From NCBI GenBank assembly GCA_928212115.1, contig CAKMRJ010002223.1:313137008-313201007 (forward strand): a stretch of DNA of 64,000 nucleotides, read 5' to 3'. Positions 32,302-41,737 of the stretch are shown here, in pieces. The position numbers were made by a program, and so were the translations under genes. The notes beneath the pieces were generated by a model, which worked only from the letters and a program-made list of their open reading frames with translations, was not told the origin of the DNA and ran no database searches. This DNA comes from Lactuca virosa (lineage: Eukaryota > Streptophyta > Magnoliopsida > Asterales > Asteraceae). Within the stretch, counting starts at the first letter, position 1. Each line of letters starts with the position of its first letter.

Positions 32302-34480
32302 ATCTCCCCCTTGGTTTATAGCTTTATTTTCTAACTGACCCAACAAACTCCCCCTAAAAAGCAGCTGACTTTTCTTTTCAATCTTCATCGGGAGCTTGGC
32401 TTCGGCATTAATCTTCAATTTTTTTCACAGCATCAAGATGAACATATGAATCTTCTGACTTCATCTTGAGCAGTTGGGCTTTTCTTCAGAATTTGGATTT
32501 GAACGCACGGTGGGTGAGGAGGCTTCTTGAAAGGATTCTTGAAAGATAGCGCTTTCAGCTTGAGAATCTTCAGAAAGAATATCAGAGAGAACTAATCTTC
32601 TGGATCACTTCAGCAGGTACAAGATAGCAGCAAATTGAATGAGGAGGCTTCAATGCAAACTGTCACATAATCTTCAATTACAGCTTGACCTTGCTTCTGG
32701 GGTTGAAGGATTGAATGTTGAAAGAATAATCTTCATTTCTTGCTCCTTCGAATGAGAATTCTTCGATGCTCACGGATGAAGCCTTGGCTCTGAAATCTCG
32801 ATACAGAATCCATGAGTCTCATCTACAACTGAATTCACTTTTCAAGACAAAACAAAACTAAAAGAAAACTTAGCACACAATATTTTTGGATTTTTCATAT
32901 TTTCTGAAAAAGAAATAAAACAGAAATAACACTATTTTTGGATTTTTAATTTTCTGATTTTTGTTTGGTTTTTAAAATTTTTAATTCTCCCCTGATATTT
33001 AAATTAGAAGAAAACTATAAACAAATTTAACAAAAATAAAAACGATATCTAACTTTAAGAGTGATTTGGGATCAAAGTTTTTAGACAACCTTTATCCGTT
33101 TATCAGTACCTCTCCCTTCATGAATAGATCTGGTCAATCGCTAGTATTGTGGTCCACTTAAACACGAGAGATTGTGACAAAATTAGGACACACTATAAGT
33201 GACAAGACAATGTGATCCTAAGTTCCTAGATAATATTCCTTAAGGACCATTCAGCTGACGACGACCAAAGATATTGTTGTCCACCTAAATTGAGCAGCGA
33301 GATCTACATACAACCTAGTGATTGTTCAATTTTAAATGTACTAGAACATGTTTCCCACTTCCTGACATACCCCAATAATCAGGAACTTCCAAAGTACTCC
33401 TTACTTTAGGTGAGCAGACAATTATTATAAGAGAAGTCAGATTTAGAATGCATATGCTATCCACCCAGGTCGGATCTCTTCCAATCTCTTAGAGGGTGAA
33501 ACATATGACTAACCAGATATAGAGGGATTGAGAAGTAGAATGGTGCATATGCTGTGTACCAGGTCGGATGTATTTCAATCACGCAAAGGAGACATCATAT
33601 GACTAACAGACATGAAGAATTGCATAGATAGAAGATGCAGAGAAATAGAATTGCATATGTTGTAGTCCAGGTCGGATGTATTTAAATCACGCAGAGGAGG
33701 TAACATATGACTGACAGTAAGAAAGAAAGAAAATAACTTTCTACAGACCTAATTTATCGGAATTCCCCAGTGGCCCCGTCCATATCGGAATTAAGGAAAA
33801 AGTCCGCACATCGAGGAATAGTTAAACCACTGTTCTAGATACGGATTACTTTAATGTGACCGGTGGATTATCATGTATATCTCCCTGCTCAACCTATCTA
33901 AGCGTCGTATTGTCAGGCTAAATGGATCTATCTAGGTCAAGATTTTTCAAGTCTCTAGATTCCTTAAGTTCATTAATGCCTAGTCAACTCCATTTTAATC
34001 TCTCGTGCCTACCAGCGCATCGAACACAGAGCCTAGAAAATTCTGTTCAGTCCCTTACACAGATTCAGATTGCCTGTTATCACATGATTATATCACTTCC
34101 CATCACATCACCTGCAAGCACATTCCATAACCAACATATTTTTGGATTTTCTGATTTTCTAATTTTTTTGTTTTGTTTTTATTTCTCCCCCTAAATTTCT
34201 GCATAAGAGAGAAACGAATGCAAATTCGCAAATTTAAACTATCCTAAAACAAAAATTTGTCATTGAAGCGAACCAGCTTAAGAAAAACTCTGGAGTATAG
34301 AGAAGAAAACTCAAACCGTAAGTCACCGACTGAATTTGCATCCAGAAGGTCTGAGAACAGCACGCGTAATCTCAGAACAGATCCGAAAATTCTTCATGTC
34401 ATTAAGCACAAACCCCATGAGTGATCCCTTCATTTCTTCCCTTCCCGCAAAGGACACATACTCTCAAACAATGTTCTGAG
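32302..34480 (-). other. Element B polypurine tract and non-coding arm
   Basis: On the minus strand AAGGGGGAGAT (about 32302-32313) adjoins the LTR start. A second tract-like copy GGGGGAGTTTGTTGGGTC lies about 35 bases upstream. The rest mirrors the non-coding arm of element A, with clear divergence, and has no gene. Three CATATG-bounded hairpin units are at 33450-33715. Confidence 0.65.
33450..33715 (-). repeat. Three tandem CATATG-bounded hairpin units, right arm
   Basis: Units near 33451, 33545 and 33654 run from CATATG through CCAGGTCGGAT and ATC.CGCA.AGG to CATATG. They are the reverse counterparts of 30680-30945, with substitutions. Confidence 0.6.
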
Positions 34481-34489
34481 TGTTGTACA

Positions 34490-34720
34490 GTTGAGAGATG
34501 CCTCTTATCATGTGCTTGGAACAGCCACTACCAACAAACCGAAGTCTGCTGATATGCCTCCATAGCTGCTCCGACACAGAGCGGGATCAGTTGATCTTTG
34601 GAACCCAGTCCATTTTGAAACTGGGTTGACCTTTGTCGTCTTTGCAAGGAACTCTCTCCCATGACATGTCCTGTTTATCACAAACAGAATATGTAGAAAT
34701 ATTAGAGTCATTGGGTGATT
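34490..34720 (-). pseudogene. Element B protease start, active site lost
   Basis: On the minus strand VPCKDDKGQPSFKMDWVPK precedes FVGSGCSKHMIRGIS. Relative to element A the catalytic Asp of DSG is Gly. Frameshifts separate it from gag. Confidence 0.65.
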
Positions 34721-34931
34721 TGGAAGATTGAACCTTTGGTACCCATCTGTAGTTGGGTTTAACCCATTTCTTTTTCTATCCGATGGGTGCCTCGGTACTT
34801 GCTTTTGAGCTTGATGTCGGCCGTTGAGATGGCTTTGACCTAACCGGTCTTAGCTTCACTGGAGCATCTCTTGGATTTGGTTTCTTGTCCGACTTTCCCT
34901 TCTTGTCCTTGGGATTTTGATTTTTTGCCTT

Positions 34932-36041
34932 TTACGCGTTCCAGTCGTCATTGTCTGAACGTGACCTTGAGGGGTTTCTTTTGAAAAATCTCCCTCTTGG
35001 TGAGTTTTGCCACTCTTGTGCATAGTAGGGAACATATGCTCGATTAGGAGAATTTCTGGCAATGTGTCCAGGTGTTCCACAGTGAAAGCAAGTCTGCTTC
35101 TTCACGTAGGAGTTGTTTCTTCCTGCCCCTGGTGGCGTATCCATGCCTCGTCTCTTATTGTTCCCACAAGCACAGTTGCAGCAAGCTGGCTGTTTCACTG
35201 GAATTGGCGGCCTGTACTTCTCAACAGCAGGTTGATCAGAAGCAACTGAGTTCGAAGCAACAGATTCAAAGTTCAAGGAGACATTGGTTTGTTCAACAGT
35301 TTTCTCCTTGTTCTCATCTTCTTCTACTTTGCCTGCACATGAAGTAGAAGCATTAGAGTCGTTCAGCTCAACACTTTTTGGCACATCCACTGTAGAATTG
35401 TCAAAGATATCATCAGATATATCGAAAAAATTTAAGTCATCAGACTTTGAAACAATCTTCTTATCAAACACACTCTCTTTAGAAGCTTGCTTGCAATGAC
35501 TTAGAGGTTGATCTGCATAGGAAGTAGAAACATTAGTATTTTCAACATTAATACTACCTCCTGACACAAATCCATATTTAAGATGTGGCTCTCTGTCCAT
35601 TTCCTCTTTTGTCAAAGGAATATTTGTATAAGTATGATTAAAAGGAGGAGGCACTTTGTCATATCCTAAACCCTTTGACTGATTATTTTTCAATTGTAGA
35701 TTAGTTTCTATCATAGATGCAACTACTTCACTTGCCACATCAAATTTTCTAAAAGTAAAATCTGCATTTTCAAATTTGTTTTTCAATGTGTCAAGCTCAG
35801 CAGTTACCTCAGTAAGTTGTTCAGTTACATATCTATAATGTGTACTCTTAATACTATACTCTTCCTGAAGTTTTCTAAAGTCTTTGGTTTTAGATTCTAA
35901 TTCAGCCTTTAGGGGTTTCTGTCCTTTCCTAAGTTGATACATTTCGTATTTTAGGTCCTCGTTCTCTCTACGAAGTAATTCATAATGTTCACGAAAATTC
36001 TCCAAGGAAAGTTCATTGACATTGATGTTTGAAGAACTCAT
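34932..36041 (-). CDS. Element B gag (SIRE-like), 369 codons open
   Basis: The longest intact gag frame in the window. It starts MSSSNINVNELSLENF at 36041, preceded by the TTGAC-type array of the leader. Residues 15-90 look like a coiled coil (LLRRENEDLKYEMYQL and on). A conserved middle follows (SEVVASMIETNLQ, KGLGYDKVPPPFN, SNASTSCAGKV), then a Cys cluster CCNCACGNN and the knuckle CFHCGTPGHIARNS, in which the fourth metal ligand Cys is Ser. The frame ends DDWNA followed by a stop, whereas element A continues with about 75 more basic residues, so the carboxyl tail is lost. It probably no longer makes a fully working nucleocapsid. There is no pol in the element. Confidence 0.85.
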   Translation of the reverse strand: MSSSNINVNELSLENFREHYELLRRENEDLKYEMYQLRKGQKPLKAELESKTKDFRKLQEEYSIKSTHYRYVTEQLTEVTAELDTLKNKFENADFTFRKFDVASEVVASMIETNLQLKNNQSKGLGYDKVPPPFNHTYTNIPLTKEEMDREPHLKYGFVSGGSINVENTNVSTSYADQPLSHCKQASKESVFDKKIVSKSDDLNFFDISDDIFDNSTVDVPKSVELNDSNASTSCAGKVEEDENKEKTVEQTNVSLNFESVASNSVASDQPAVEKYRPPIPVKQPACCNCACGNNKRRGMDTPPGAGRNNSYVKKQTCFHCGTPGHIARNSPNRAYVPYYAQEWQNSPRGRFFKRNPSRSRSDNDDWNA

Positions 36042-36059
36042 TGTTTATCAAAAATGCCC

Positions 36060-36265
36060 TTTGACTAAAAACTCAAAAGTCAACCTTAAAAGTCAAACTT
36101 GAAAACTCAAACTTAAAAGTCAAACCGAAAAGCTAAATTTGAAAAATTAAAAGTTAAACAAAAAAGTCAAAGTTTAAAGTCAAAGGTCAAACTTGGAAGT
36201 CAAAGTCAAATTTTAAGTAAAAAGTCAAAATTAAAAGTTAAAAATTAAAAGCTAAAATTTTTGGT
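36060..36265 (-). repeat. Element B leader TTGAC-rich array
   Basis: On the minus strand a degenerate tandem array of TTTGACTTT-like units lies directly upstream of gag, as in element A at 28245-28448. Confidence 0.65.
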
Positions 36266-36372
36266 TGAAAATGTAATTTAAAAATAAAGAAATTTGAATT
36301 TTTGGGTTAAAATTGTCAAAATGCGAAATAAGGAGCCCAGAAAAGAGTCTTTATGAATTAAATCGCGAAGGT

Positions 36373-36816
36373 TTAATTCGTGTCACAGGTTGGTTCATCT
36401 GGTAAGGCGGAGGGGAAAGGAGGCGGATGATCCGGGTTCGATTCTTGGCAAATGCAAAAACGCTTCCCCCTTTTTTTAATAAGACGTTGTGCTAGGATGC
36501 GAACTTCGGACTCTATGCGACGACGAGATGCGAGGCTGACCACGAATCCGAGGCGAGGACCGCAAACCCTGACCGTACACGTGCGATGCTGCTGAGCCGT
36601 AAACTCCGAGCCGTACACGTGCGATGCTGACCGTAAACTCTGACCGTACACGTGCAATGCTGACCGTAAACCTCGGACCGTAAACTCCGAGGGCCGTAAT
36701 CTCGGACCGTAAACTCCGAAGCCGTAAAATCCAGCCGCAAACTTCAGAAACCCTAGCTGCTGACCGTACACGCCGCCACCCCCTCGCTGGTTACGACCAA
36801 AAAGTACGTTTTTCAC
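36373..36816 (-). other. Repeat-derived open frame in element B leader
   Basis: 147 codons, open only because the region 36540-36780 is a tandem array of GACCGTAAAC / CCGTACACGTGC units. The product would be Arg/Ser/Gly/Tyr-rich with repeated VYG and RSASHVYG. No domain is recognised. It lies between the primer binding site and gag, so at most it would be an upstream frame. Confidence 0.3.
36384..36477 (+). ncRNA. tRNA-like / SINE-head-like Pol III segment
   Basis: TGGTTCATCTGG at 36391-36402 resembles a tRNA A box and GGTTCGATTCT at 36435-36445 a B box. Their spacing of 44 bases is that of a tRNA. The T-arm CCGGG-TTCGATT-CTTGG can pair with G-T pairs. A run of seven T follows at 36471-36477 and would end Pol III transcription. 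The acceptor stem is not convincing, so it is a degenerate tRNA or a SINE head and not a working tRNA gene. It runs antisense to gag of element B. Confidence 0.5.
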
Positions 36817-36950
36817 CCTTTTTGCTCCAAAACTCGATCAAAAACACGAAGAACAAAACCCCCTTATTTTGTCAAGATCTATCCAAAAACACAAAAATCC
36901 TTCAAAAATACGATCAAATAAGCTCCATATCTATGACTGATACAATCCAA

Positions 36951-36962
36951 GCTCTGATACCA
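36951..36962 (-). other. Element B primer binding site
   Basis: The minus strand reads TGGTATCAGAGC beside the LTR end fold-back at 36965. Confidence 0.85.
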
Positions 36963-36964
36963 AT

Positions 36965-37066
36965 TGTAAGTCCCCATTCTTCTATTGATCTGACATCATC
37001 CGTTTGATTGGGATTCCTCACCATCAAACGGATCTGATTGATACACCAGCATATTGGGGACTTACA
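36965..37066. repeat. 102-bp fold-back of two LTR ends
   Basis: TGTAAGTCCCC at the left and TGGGGACTTACA at the right are the same LTR end in opposite directions, centred on the hairpin ATCCGTTTGAT / ATCAAACGGAT. That hairpin equals the natural one near the end of element A's LTR. This is the second turning point of the inverted interior. Confidence 0.8.
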
Positions 37067-37071
37067 AGAAG

Positions 37072-37220
37072 ATTCATATGTTCATCTTGAAGTTGTGAAG
37101 AAATCGAAGATAAACGTTGAAGCCAAGAACAAATTGAAGATTGAAAAGAAAAGCAAGCTACAAACCTAGGGGGAGTTTGTTAGGTCAAAAGAAAAGAAAG
37201 ATATAAACCAAGGGGGAGAT
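37072..37220 (+). other. Element A 3' tail with two polypurine-tract copies
   Basis: After the AGAAG duplication the tail of element A resumes. AGGGGGAGTTTGTTAGGTC at about 37170 is followed about 40 bases later by AGGGGGAGATTGTTGGGTC at 37211; the second one adjoins the 3' LTR and is the functional position. Confidence 0.75.
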
Positions 37221-37671
37221 TGTTGGGTCTAAAATATGGTTTTTATTTTGCTTTTCGAGGCTTTTGTAGTTTTTCGGTCTAGGGCCGAAAACACTATTGG
37301 GTTTAGTTGTAGCTTGGACATCATGTGATTTCGGTCTAGCTATTGGGTTTTGGGCTTGGGATTTAGTCGATATGTATAAATAGGGTGGAAGAGGTGTGTT
37401 TTAGGAGTCTAGAACAAGGAGGGGACGTTTTCGGTTATAGAAAGGAACTATCATTGTCATACTTGGTCTTCTAGAGAGAGAAAGTAAGAGAGAACATTTG
37501 TGTATGTGTGAATCTTGTGTATTGTTCATCAATCAATTCATTGATACATTGAAGATTCAACTTGTTGTTCTTCTTCTTCTTCTCCATTCGATCTTGCATT
37601 ATACACTTGATTGGGATTCCGCACCATCAAGTGGATCAGATTGATACGTCAAGCTAATTTGGGGACTTACA
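37221..37671 (+). repeat. Element A 3' LTR (451 bp)
   Basis: TGTTGGGTCT to GGGGACTTACA with TATAAATAG at 37375-37383. It differs from the 5' LTR by several indels. The 26-base palindrome of the 5' LTR is reduced here because its left arm is partly deleted. Confidence 0.9.
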
Positions 37672-37676
37672 AGCTG

Positions 37677-38535
37677 ACCATGTATGCGCAATGTACTCCC
37701 AAGTACGCCCAATATATGTGGCTGCTCTCCACTTAAGCCATTAAGTGCTTATTCGTTAAGAATTTATGTCCAAAATCTAGATCTAGTCTCAAAAAGATGT
37801 CCTTGACCTTAAAGTTTCCAACTTTATGGTTAAGCATGGCTAGTAAGACCTTAGCTCCAAAAACCCTAACTTTTTAACCCATTAAGATACTCTAGCACAT
37901 GCATGCGGAGAAACTAATGACCAACAACACATTATTATGACCTAACACCCTTTAAAACCTCTGAAAGAACAACTCAAACGTCTTGGAGTCCCTCCTACTC
38001 ACAAGGATCAAGTTTGGGACAAAAAGGTGACAACTTTGGGCTAGAACTAGATTCATAAGAAACATACACCAAGATTGAAGCTTTTTACCTCCACAAGATG
38101 CACAATGAAGAGAAAATGTTGGATCCAAAGCCTTGAGTGAAACACCACAACCTCAAGGTTCTTCCTTCTACTCCAAGGCTCCAAAACGACACCAAAAAGG
38201 CATCTTCAAGCTTCAGAATGCACTCGCACACTTTAGGGTTTCGAAATGAGGAAGGGGTTTGAAGTTAAGAGGGAGCATGAGTCCATAAAGGTGCTTAAAT
38301 ATGGTCCAAACCCTAAAATTTAGGGTTTTCACCCTGGCTGCGTACACCCTGTATACTAGCGTACGCTTAGCGTACTAGAACAGAACCTAGTACCCCCAGC
38401 GTGCCAAGGTGTACGCCCAACGTACTATGATGCGCCCGAATTTTACAAAAACGCCATCAGGGACTATTTTTGCAAACAAAACACAACCCAAGGGTTAAAA
38501 GCGAATACCTGATAATTAGATGTTTCATGTAGTTA
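37677..38535 (-). repeat. GTACGC-type LTR, right part, second tandem copy
   Basis: It continues the LTR of 27150-27261 and aligns with 15080-15907 at a visibly lower identity than the 6 kb duplication shows. It ends CATGTAGTTAGT directly at the Copia pol fragment and so preserves the chimeric junction without the G1 insertion. GTACGC-type palindromes lie at about 37690 and 38340-38430. Confidence 0.7.
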
Positions 38536-39840
38536 GTAGTCCCTTGGTGAAGATGTCGGCGTACTGGAGACTGGATGGAACATGGAAAAGACGAACAGAG
38601 CTGGTTGTAACCTTATCTTGCATAAAATGAAGATCGATCTTGATATGCTTTGTGCGTTGATGCTGAATAGGATTAGAGGATATGTAAATCGTGTTTATGT
38701 TAGCACAATAGATAATAGTTGCTTTGGTAACTTGGGAGTGTAGCTTGCGAAGAAGGTTACATAGCCAACATGTTTCTGCTACAACATTGGAAACTCCTCG
38801 GTATTCGGCTTATGCACTAGAGCACGAGATAGTCTGTTTCCGTTGGATGACCAGGACAAAAGGTTGTCACCCAAGAAAACATAATGTCCACCGGTGGATC
38901 AACGTGTGGATTGACACCCCACAATCCGCATATGAGTAGGCAATAAGGCCGGTGGTTGTGGAGGGATGGATCTGTAATCCATAATCAAGAGTGTCGATGG
39001 CATATCGTAGCACACTCTTTAAGGCGTTCAGATGCGGTTCCCTTGGATAATGCATGTAGATACATATATGTTGTACTGTGAAGGATAAATTCGGGCGAGT
39101 GAAGGTAGGGTACTGTAAGCCACCAACTAAACTGCAGTATAAGGTAGTACCGGAGACAGGGGTGTCATCACAGTCTAGTTTGGATAGGGTATCATCTGGT
39201 GTTCTATAGGGGTTACAATTTGACATGTTTTCCCGATCGAGGAGTTTCAACGCGTATTTGTGTTGGGATAAAAACATGCCTTTGTCGTCTTGTGTCACTG
39301 AAAAGCCTAAAAAATAAGATAAGTCACCTAAGTCCTTAATGGCGAACTCAGTGGGCAGAAGGGAAATGGTGCGTTGAAGAAGCTATGCAGAGGAAGTAGT
39401 TAGTATAATGTCATCAACATAAAGAAGTAAATAAGTTGCCTCTGTACCCATGCGAAAAATAAATAAAGATGAGGCACAGTGACTGTGAGTGAAGCTCATC
39501 TGACTGATACATGCTGCAAAGAGGTGAAACCAAGCCCGAGGATCTTGTTTCAGCCCATAAAGTGACTTTTACAAATGGCAGACATAATATGGGTGAGTCG
39601 GATCTATAACTCCCAAAGGCTTATGCATGTAGATTGTTTCATTAAGTTGTCCATGCAAGAAGGCATTCTTGACGTTTAAATGATGAATGGGCCACTTATG
39701 AGAAAGCGCAAGGCTATGGAAAGTTTGGATAGTATCCGATTTGACTACTGAGTTGAAGGTCTCATCACAATCAATACCGGCTCGTTGGCTTTTTCCATTT
39801 GCAACTAGTCAAGCCCTATAGCGCTCAAGTGAACCATCCA
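38536..39840 (-). pseudogene. Copia RT and RNase H (antisense), with stops
   Basis: In order on the minus strand: AGIDCDETF, HHLNVKNAFLHGQL, SLYGLKQDPRAWF and LLLYVDDIILTTSS (RT core with YVDD), KDLGDLSYFLGFSVTQDD, then RNase H (AEYRGVSNVVAE, INTIYISSNPIQHQRTKHI) ending at IFTKGL. Several in-frame stops are present. The carboxyl end, 3' UTR and LTR are missing because the fragment abuts the GTACGC LTR. The first tandem copy is at 26364-27149. Confidence 0.85.
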
Positions 39841-41320
39841 ATTTCTATTTTTTTACGATACAACCACATGGAGTGCACAATATTGGCCTCAGGAGGCCTC
39901 GGAACCAGGACCCATGTTCTATTGGCAATAAGAGCATTAAACTCATCCTTCATGGCAATGGTATAGTTTGGGTCTTGAAAGAATTGGATATGGGACCAAG
40001 GAATAGGAGACTCGGTAGAGGTGTGAAGATTAAGACGATGTACGGGTTTCTTGATACCAAAGCGACCCCTGGTGACCATAAAATGGGTGGGTGGTGGGTT
40101 TGTTGAAGGTTCGAGAGGAGGTGTGGGGAAGACGAGAGGGGAAGGAGGACTATAGGTGGTGTTGGAGGGACCGAGAGGTGATAGAGGAGGGGTGGTGACA
40201 TCATGAGTGACAGGTGTGGAGGAAGTAAGAAAGTCACAAGATATGGGTGATTGGGCAAGAGAGTTATCAAGGAAAGAGTAGGATGGAGGTTGATTTGGTG
40301 TCATGGAGCGAAAGGGGAAGGAGAGCTTGTCAAAAATGACATGGCGGGAGATGATAATTTTACGAGTGGCAAGATCGAAACAACGGTAACCACAATGATT
40401 GGATGGGTATCCAAAAAAGATACAAGGAGTGGATCTAGAGGCTAATTTTTGTGGTATGGGAATGTTAGGATAGCAAAGACATCCAAAGACTCGAAGATGA
40501 GTGTATGATGGTGGTTTTTGAAAGAGCTTAGTGTATGGGATTTCATATTTAATGGAAATGGAGGGAGTTAGGTTTAATAGGTGAATCGCCATATGAATCG
40601 CTTCAACCCAAAAATTCGGTGGGAGGTGAGCATGGAAGAGAAGGGTGCGTATGATGTTATTGATTGTACGGATCATATGTTCAGATTTTCTATTTTGTTG
40701 GGAAGTACAAGGGCACGAGAAACGGAAGGTGATTCTGTGTAGGTCAAAAAATTGGTGGAATTTTTTGTTGTCGAATTCACCACCATGGTCACACTGGAAA
40801 AATTTAATTTTAGTATTATATTGGTTTTTGGCAAAAGGTCTAAAGTGAAGGAACTTGGAGAAGACATCAGATTTATTACGGAGAGGGTAAACCCAAACAA
40901 AATGGGTGAAGTGATCTAGAAAAACAATATAGTATTTTATGCCACTAATGATCACAGCCGGAGATTCCCACAAATCAGAGTGAACTATATCAAATAAACT
41001 AGAAACGATGGTGCTTGAACTAGAAAAAGGTAAACGAACATGTTTGCCAAGTTGACAAGCTTGGCAACTAATAGTGTTTGGAGCTTTATACAATCAATAA
41101 AATGACTAGAAATTAAACGATTAAAAACATGGGCGAAAGGGTGACCAAGACACTGGTGCCACAAGGATGTCTTGCCGGATAGGAGAGCAACAGGAGTCTA
41201 AGGAGGAACTAGGTAGAGGTCACCGGAGCTGTCACATCTAAGCGGAAGCTGAAGAGTTTGAAGGTCCTTCATAGAAAAACCAAAATGATCAAATTCTTCA
41301 GCTTCTTTTAACAAATTAGG
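39825..41320 (-). pseudogene. Copia integrase (antisense), long open frame
   Basis: 422 codons are open from 41093 to 39825, beginning within CQACQLGKHVRLPF. Upstream, LWHQCLGHPFAHVFNRLISS is the zinc-binding region. The core shows D in IVHSDLWESP, D in FQCDHGGEFD and, at the third position, SCPCTSQQNRKSEH, where Copia elements usually have TPQQNGVAERKH. The last acidic residue may be the Glu of KSEH, so the triad is doubtful only in spacing. FGCLCYPN and the Pro-rich linker follow, and the frame closes at WFT just before RT. Confidence 0.85.
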
Positions 41321-41732
41321 TGTAACTAAAATGTTTTTAAGATGTAATATTAGGTGTAACTAAAAATGTTTTTAAGATGTAAATGACGGTGGGTAGAGGG
41401 AAATGTTGTTTGACCAGTGTGTTTAACATAAATGGGTGAACCATCAATACATGTGTTATATTACTTTTAGTGCTAAGAGATTAGACTTTACCTTTGTCCG
41501 AGGCGAGATGAGAGGTGACACATGCATCTATATACCAGTTGGAATTTGAGCCATCATTGAGGCGTATTGCATGAAGAGCCTGTGTAATGTATGTAGGTTG
41601 GTTCGGGGTCAATGGTGGGAACCATTGTGCTAGAGGAATAAGTGTAGGCGAAGGAGAGGCAGCATAGAAAGTTGTTGCTGGCTGCTGTTGTGAAAAATCA
41701 GCACCTGAGGGGTGAGTAGGAGCAATGCCGAA
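41321..41732 (-). pseudogene. Copia protease region and gag end (antisense)
   Basis: SNSNWYIDACVTSHL lies at about 41515-41560. In Copia protease this is WYxDSGATxH; here DSGA has become DACV, so the nucleophile Asp stays but the SG is lost. A 31-base tandem duplication (AGGTGTAACTAAAATGTTTT twice) lies near 41327-41385. The gag linker is cut by a Gypsy insertion at 41737 and continues at 48681. Confidence 0.75.
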
Positions 41733-41737
41733 GATTC

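Larger units (their letters stand above)
32025..37071. mobile_element. Element B: SIRE-like element with inverted interior
   Basis: The outer ends are TGTTGGGTCT at 32030 and GGGGACTTACA at 37066, a normal plus-oriented LTR start and LTR end. They are flanked by perfect duplications AGAAG (32025-32029, 37067-37071). Everything between them is in minus orientation: LTR start, polypurine tract, non-coding arm, protease remnant, gag, leader, primer binding site, LTR end. The two turning points are fold-backs (32030-32301 and 36965-37066). The simplest reading is an inversion between the two LTRs of B after insertion. The LTR parts seen add up to only about 190 bp, against 416-451 bp in A, so LTR middles were lost or were shorter. 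Confidence 0.75.
27262..37676 (+). mobile_element. Element A: SIRE-like Copia element with nested element B
   Basis: Two LTRs of 416 and 451 bp (27267-27682, 37221-37671), a primer binding site, a polypurine tract and flanking bases AGCTA/AGCTG (one mismatch in the target duplication). The interior codes for broken gag and the start of protease and then about 2 kb of non-coding sequence; no integrase, RT or RNase H was found. Element B (32030-37066) sits near its 3' end with its own AGAAG duplication. Confidence 0.85.

Noticed and set aside
36384..36477. A functional tRNA gene
   Set aside because: The acceptor stem does not pair well and the T-arm needs G-T pairs, so it is kept only as a tRNA-like or SINE-head-like segment.
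39873..40848. Plus-strand frames within the Copia integrase
   Set aside because: Opposite-strand shadows of the 422-codon integrase frame.
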